The notes under the pieces are model-generated. The model had not been told where the DNA came from. It searched no databases and saw nothing but the letters and a program-made list of their open reading frames with translations. Positions 63,430-64,000 of a stretch of 64,000 nucleotides of DNA are shown here, piece after piece. The position numbers were made by a program, and so were the translations under genes. The stretch is from Verrucomicrobiales bacterium (GTDB taxonomy: Bacteria; Verrucomicrobiota; Verrucomicrobiia; Limisphaerales; UBA9464), in the NCBI GenBank assembly GCA_027488845.1, contig JAIYBC010000013.1, positions 1 to 64,000 on the forward strand, read 5' to 3'. Within the stretch, counting starts at the first letter, position 1. Each line of letters starts with the position of its first letter.

Positions 63430-64000
63430 GTGCGTTTCACCCACGCCTTCCTGAGGGCCGCGTCGTTCGGGCTGATGCTCTTCGGCCTCCGGTTCACGGA
63501 AGTCCATGCGGCGACGAAATGGATCCACCTTCGGTCCGCCAACCTCGAGGCCATCTCGGACGCCTCGGAGGAGGACGCCAGGAGCCGTCTGATCGTCATG
63601 GAACGATTCCGTGGGGTCTTGCCGAAGGGGCTATTCGGGCGGCCGGTGAGCGGGATGCCAACCCGTGTCCTCATGCTGAAGGACGGCCGGATGGTCAACA
63701 GGATGATCTCCGGAGAACGCCCCGGCCGGAAGGTCAGGGCCGAGGGAGCCTACATTGCGGACAAGGACGAGAACCTGATCGTGTTGAACCTGGTCGGGGA
63801 CATCCACCACAGAGGACTGATTTCCCAGCATGAGTTCGTCCACCTGTTGATGCGAAACGAGTCGACCGGCTGGCCCGTTTGGCTACAAGAGGGCATCGCC
63901 CTCAGTTTCGAGCATGTCGAGTTCAGGGACGGCAACGCCATCTTCGGCCTGCCCAGAACCGGTTTCGTGCATTCCTTTCGGGCGTCGGCGCTGTTTCCGT
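63430..64000 (+). CDS. Exported HExxH metallopeptidase-like protein, C-terminally cut by the right edge
   Basis: At least 190 residues from GTG 63430, open at the edge. It has a signal peptide (FLRAASFGLMLFGLRFTEVHA) and a zinc-binding HEFVH at residues 134-138, followed by WPVWLQEGIALSFEH, where the Glu of QEG could be the third ligand (gluzincin/DUF1570 pattern). The catalytic core is in the window; the rest, likely TPR repeats in this family, is not. Confidence 0.8.
   Translation, partial: MRFTHAFLRAASFGLMLFGLRFTEVHAATKWIHLRSANLEAISDASEEDARSRLIVMERFRGVLPKGLFGRPVSGMPTRVLMLKDGRMVNRMISGERPGRKVRAEGAYIADKDENLIVLNLVGDIHHRGLISQHEFVHLLMRNESTGWPVWLQEGIALSFEHVEFRDGNAIFGLPRTGFVHSFRASALFP

Overview
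The window is chromosomal DNA from a GC-rich Gram-negative bacterium, most likely a Verrucomicrobiota member of the Pedosphaera/Limisphaera type. This is inferred from gene content, since there is no rRNA: tandem DUF1080 domains, CotH-like proteins, NIPSNAP proteins, 'WPGWRG' PQQ-propeller proteins, a UBact/proteasome pair, an unusual GyrA, and outer-membrane biogenesis genes. Coding density is high. I see no CRISPR array, rRNA, tRNA or intact insertion sequence.

Layout. 1-1000: the N-terminus of a tyrosine recombinase running off the left edge, divergent from a small AT-rich orphan gene, which looks like the edge of an accessory element. 1000-15900: mostly minus-strand genes for a sterol-desaturase-like hydroxylase coupled to a rhodanese, a protease/LamG/transglutaminase-like fusion, a uronate-isomerase-like enzyme, an RluA pseudouridine synthase, an S9 peptidase, a tightly coupled envelope group (BamD-like, LptE-like, PQQ propeller, Lgt), a CotH-like protein and Asd. 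16036-17006: the ubiquitin-like modifier UBact overlapping the proteasome beta subunit, with no alpha subunit, ligase or ATPase nearby. 17000-26000: a coiled-coil membrane protein, the potassium transporter Kup behind a c-di-AMP (ydaO-type) riboswitch, DedA, DUF485, DUF1080, SET-domain and NIPSNAP proteins, and HisB. 26100-33300: an ECF sigma factor, its anti-sigma partner and a secreted protein, then gyrB, gyrA and infA.

33600-46600: an AT-richer zone with a second CotH protein, an HD-domain protein, a TPR protein, PilT and YacG, then an exopolysaccharide export operon (outer-membrane barrel, Wza-like, Wzc-like tyrosine kinase) that has a good sigma-54 promoter candidate. A CLC-type transporter and an NtrC-family sigma-54 activator follow. 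46600-51780: an ABC-2 ATPase without a permease, a GT-C-type membrane protein and PriA. 51900-57630: the flagellar export gate fliO-fliP-fliQ-fliR-flhB-flhA. 57700-64000: an outer-membrane barrel, an Ala/Lys-rich lipoprotein, an Amidase_3 amidase, an M29-like aminopeptidase, HemW, and the start of a secreted HExxH metallopeptidase cut by the right edge.

The most notable systems are the two-gene UBact-proteasome locus, the c-di-AMP control of Kup, the protease/transglutaminase-like fusion, the glycosyltransferase-free export operon with its sigma-54 elements, and the recombinase with its AT-rich neighbour. Start codons are often GTG or TTG and Shine-Dalgarno sequences are weak, so several starts are judgement calls, stated where made.
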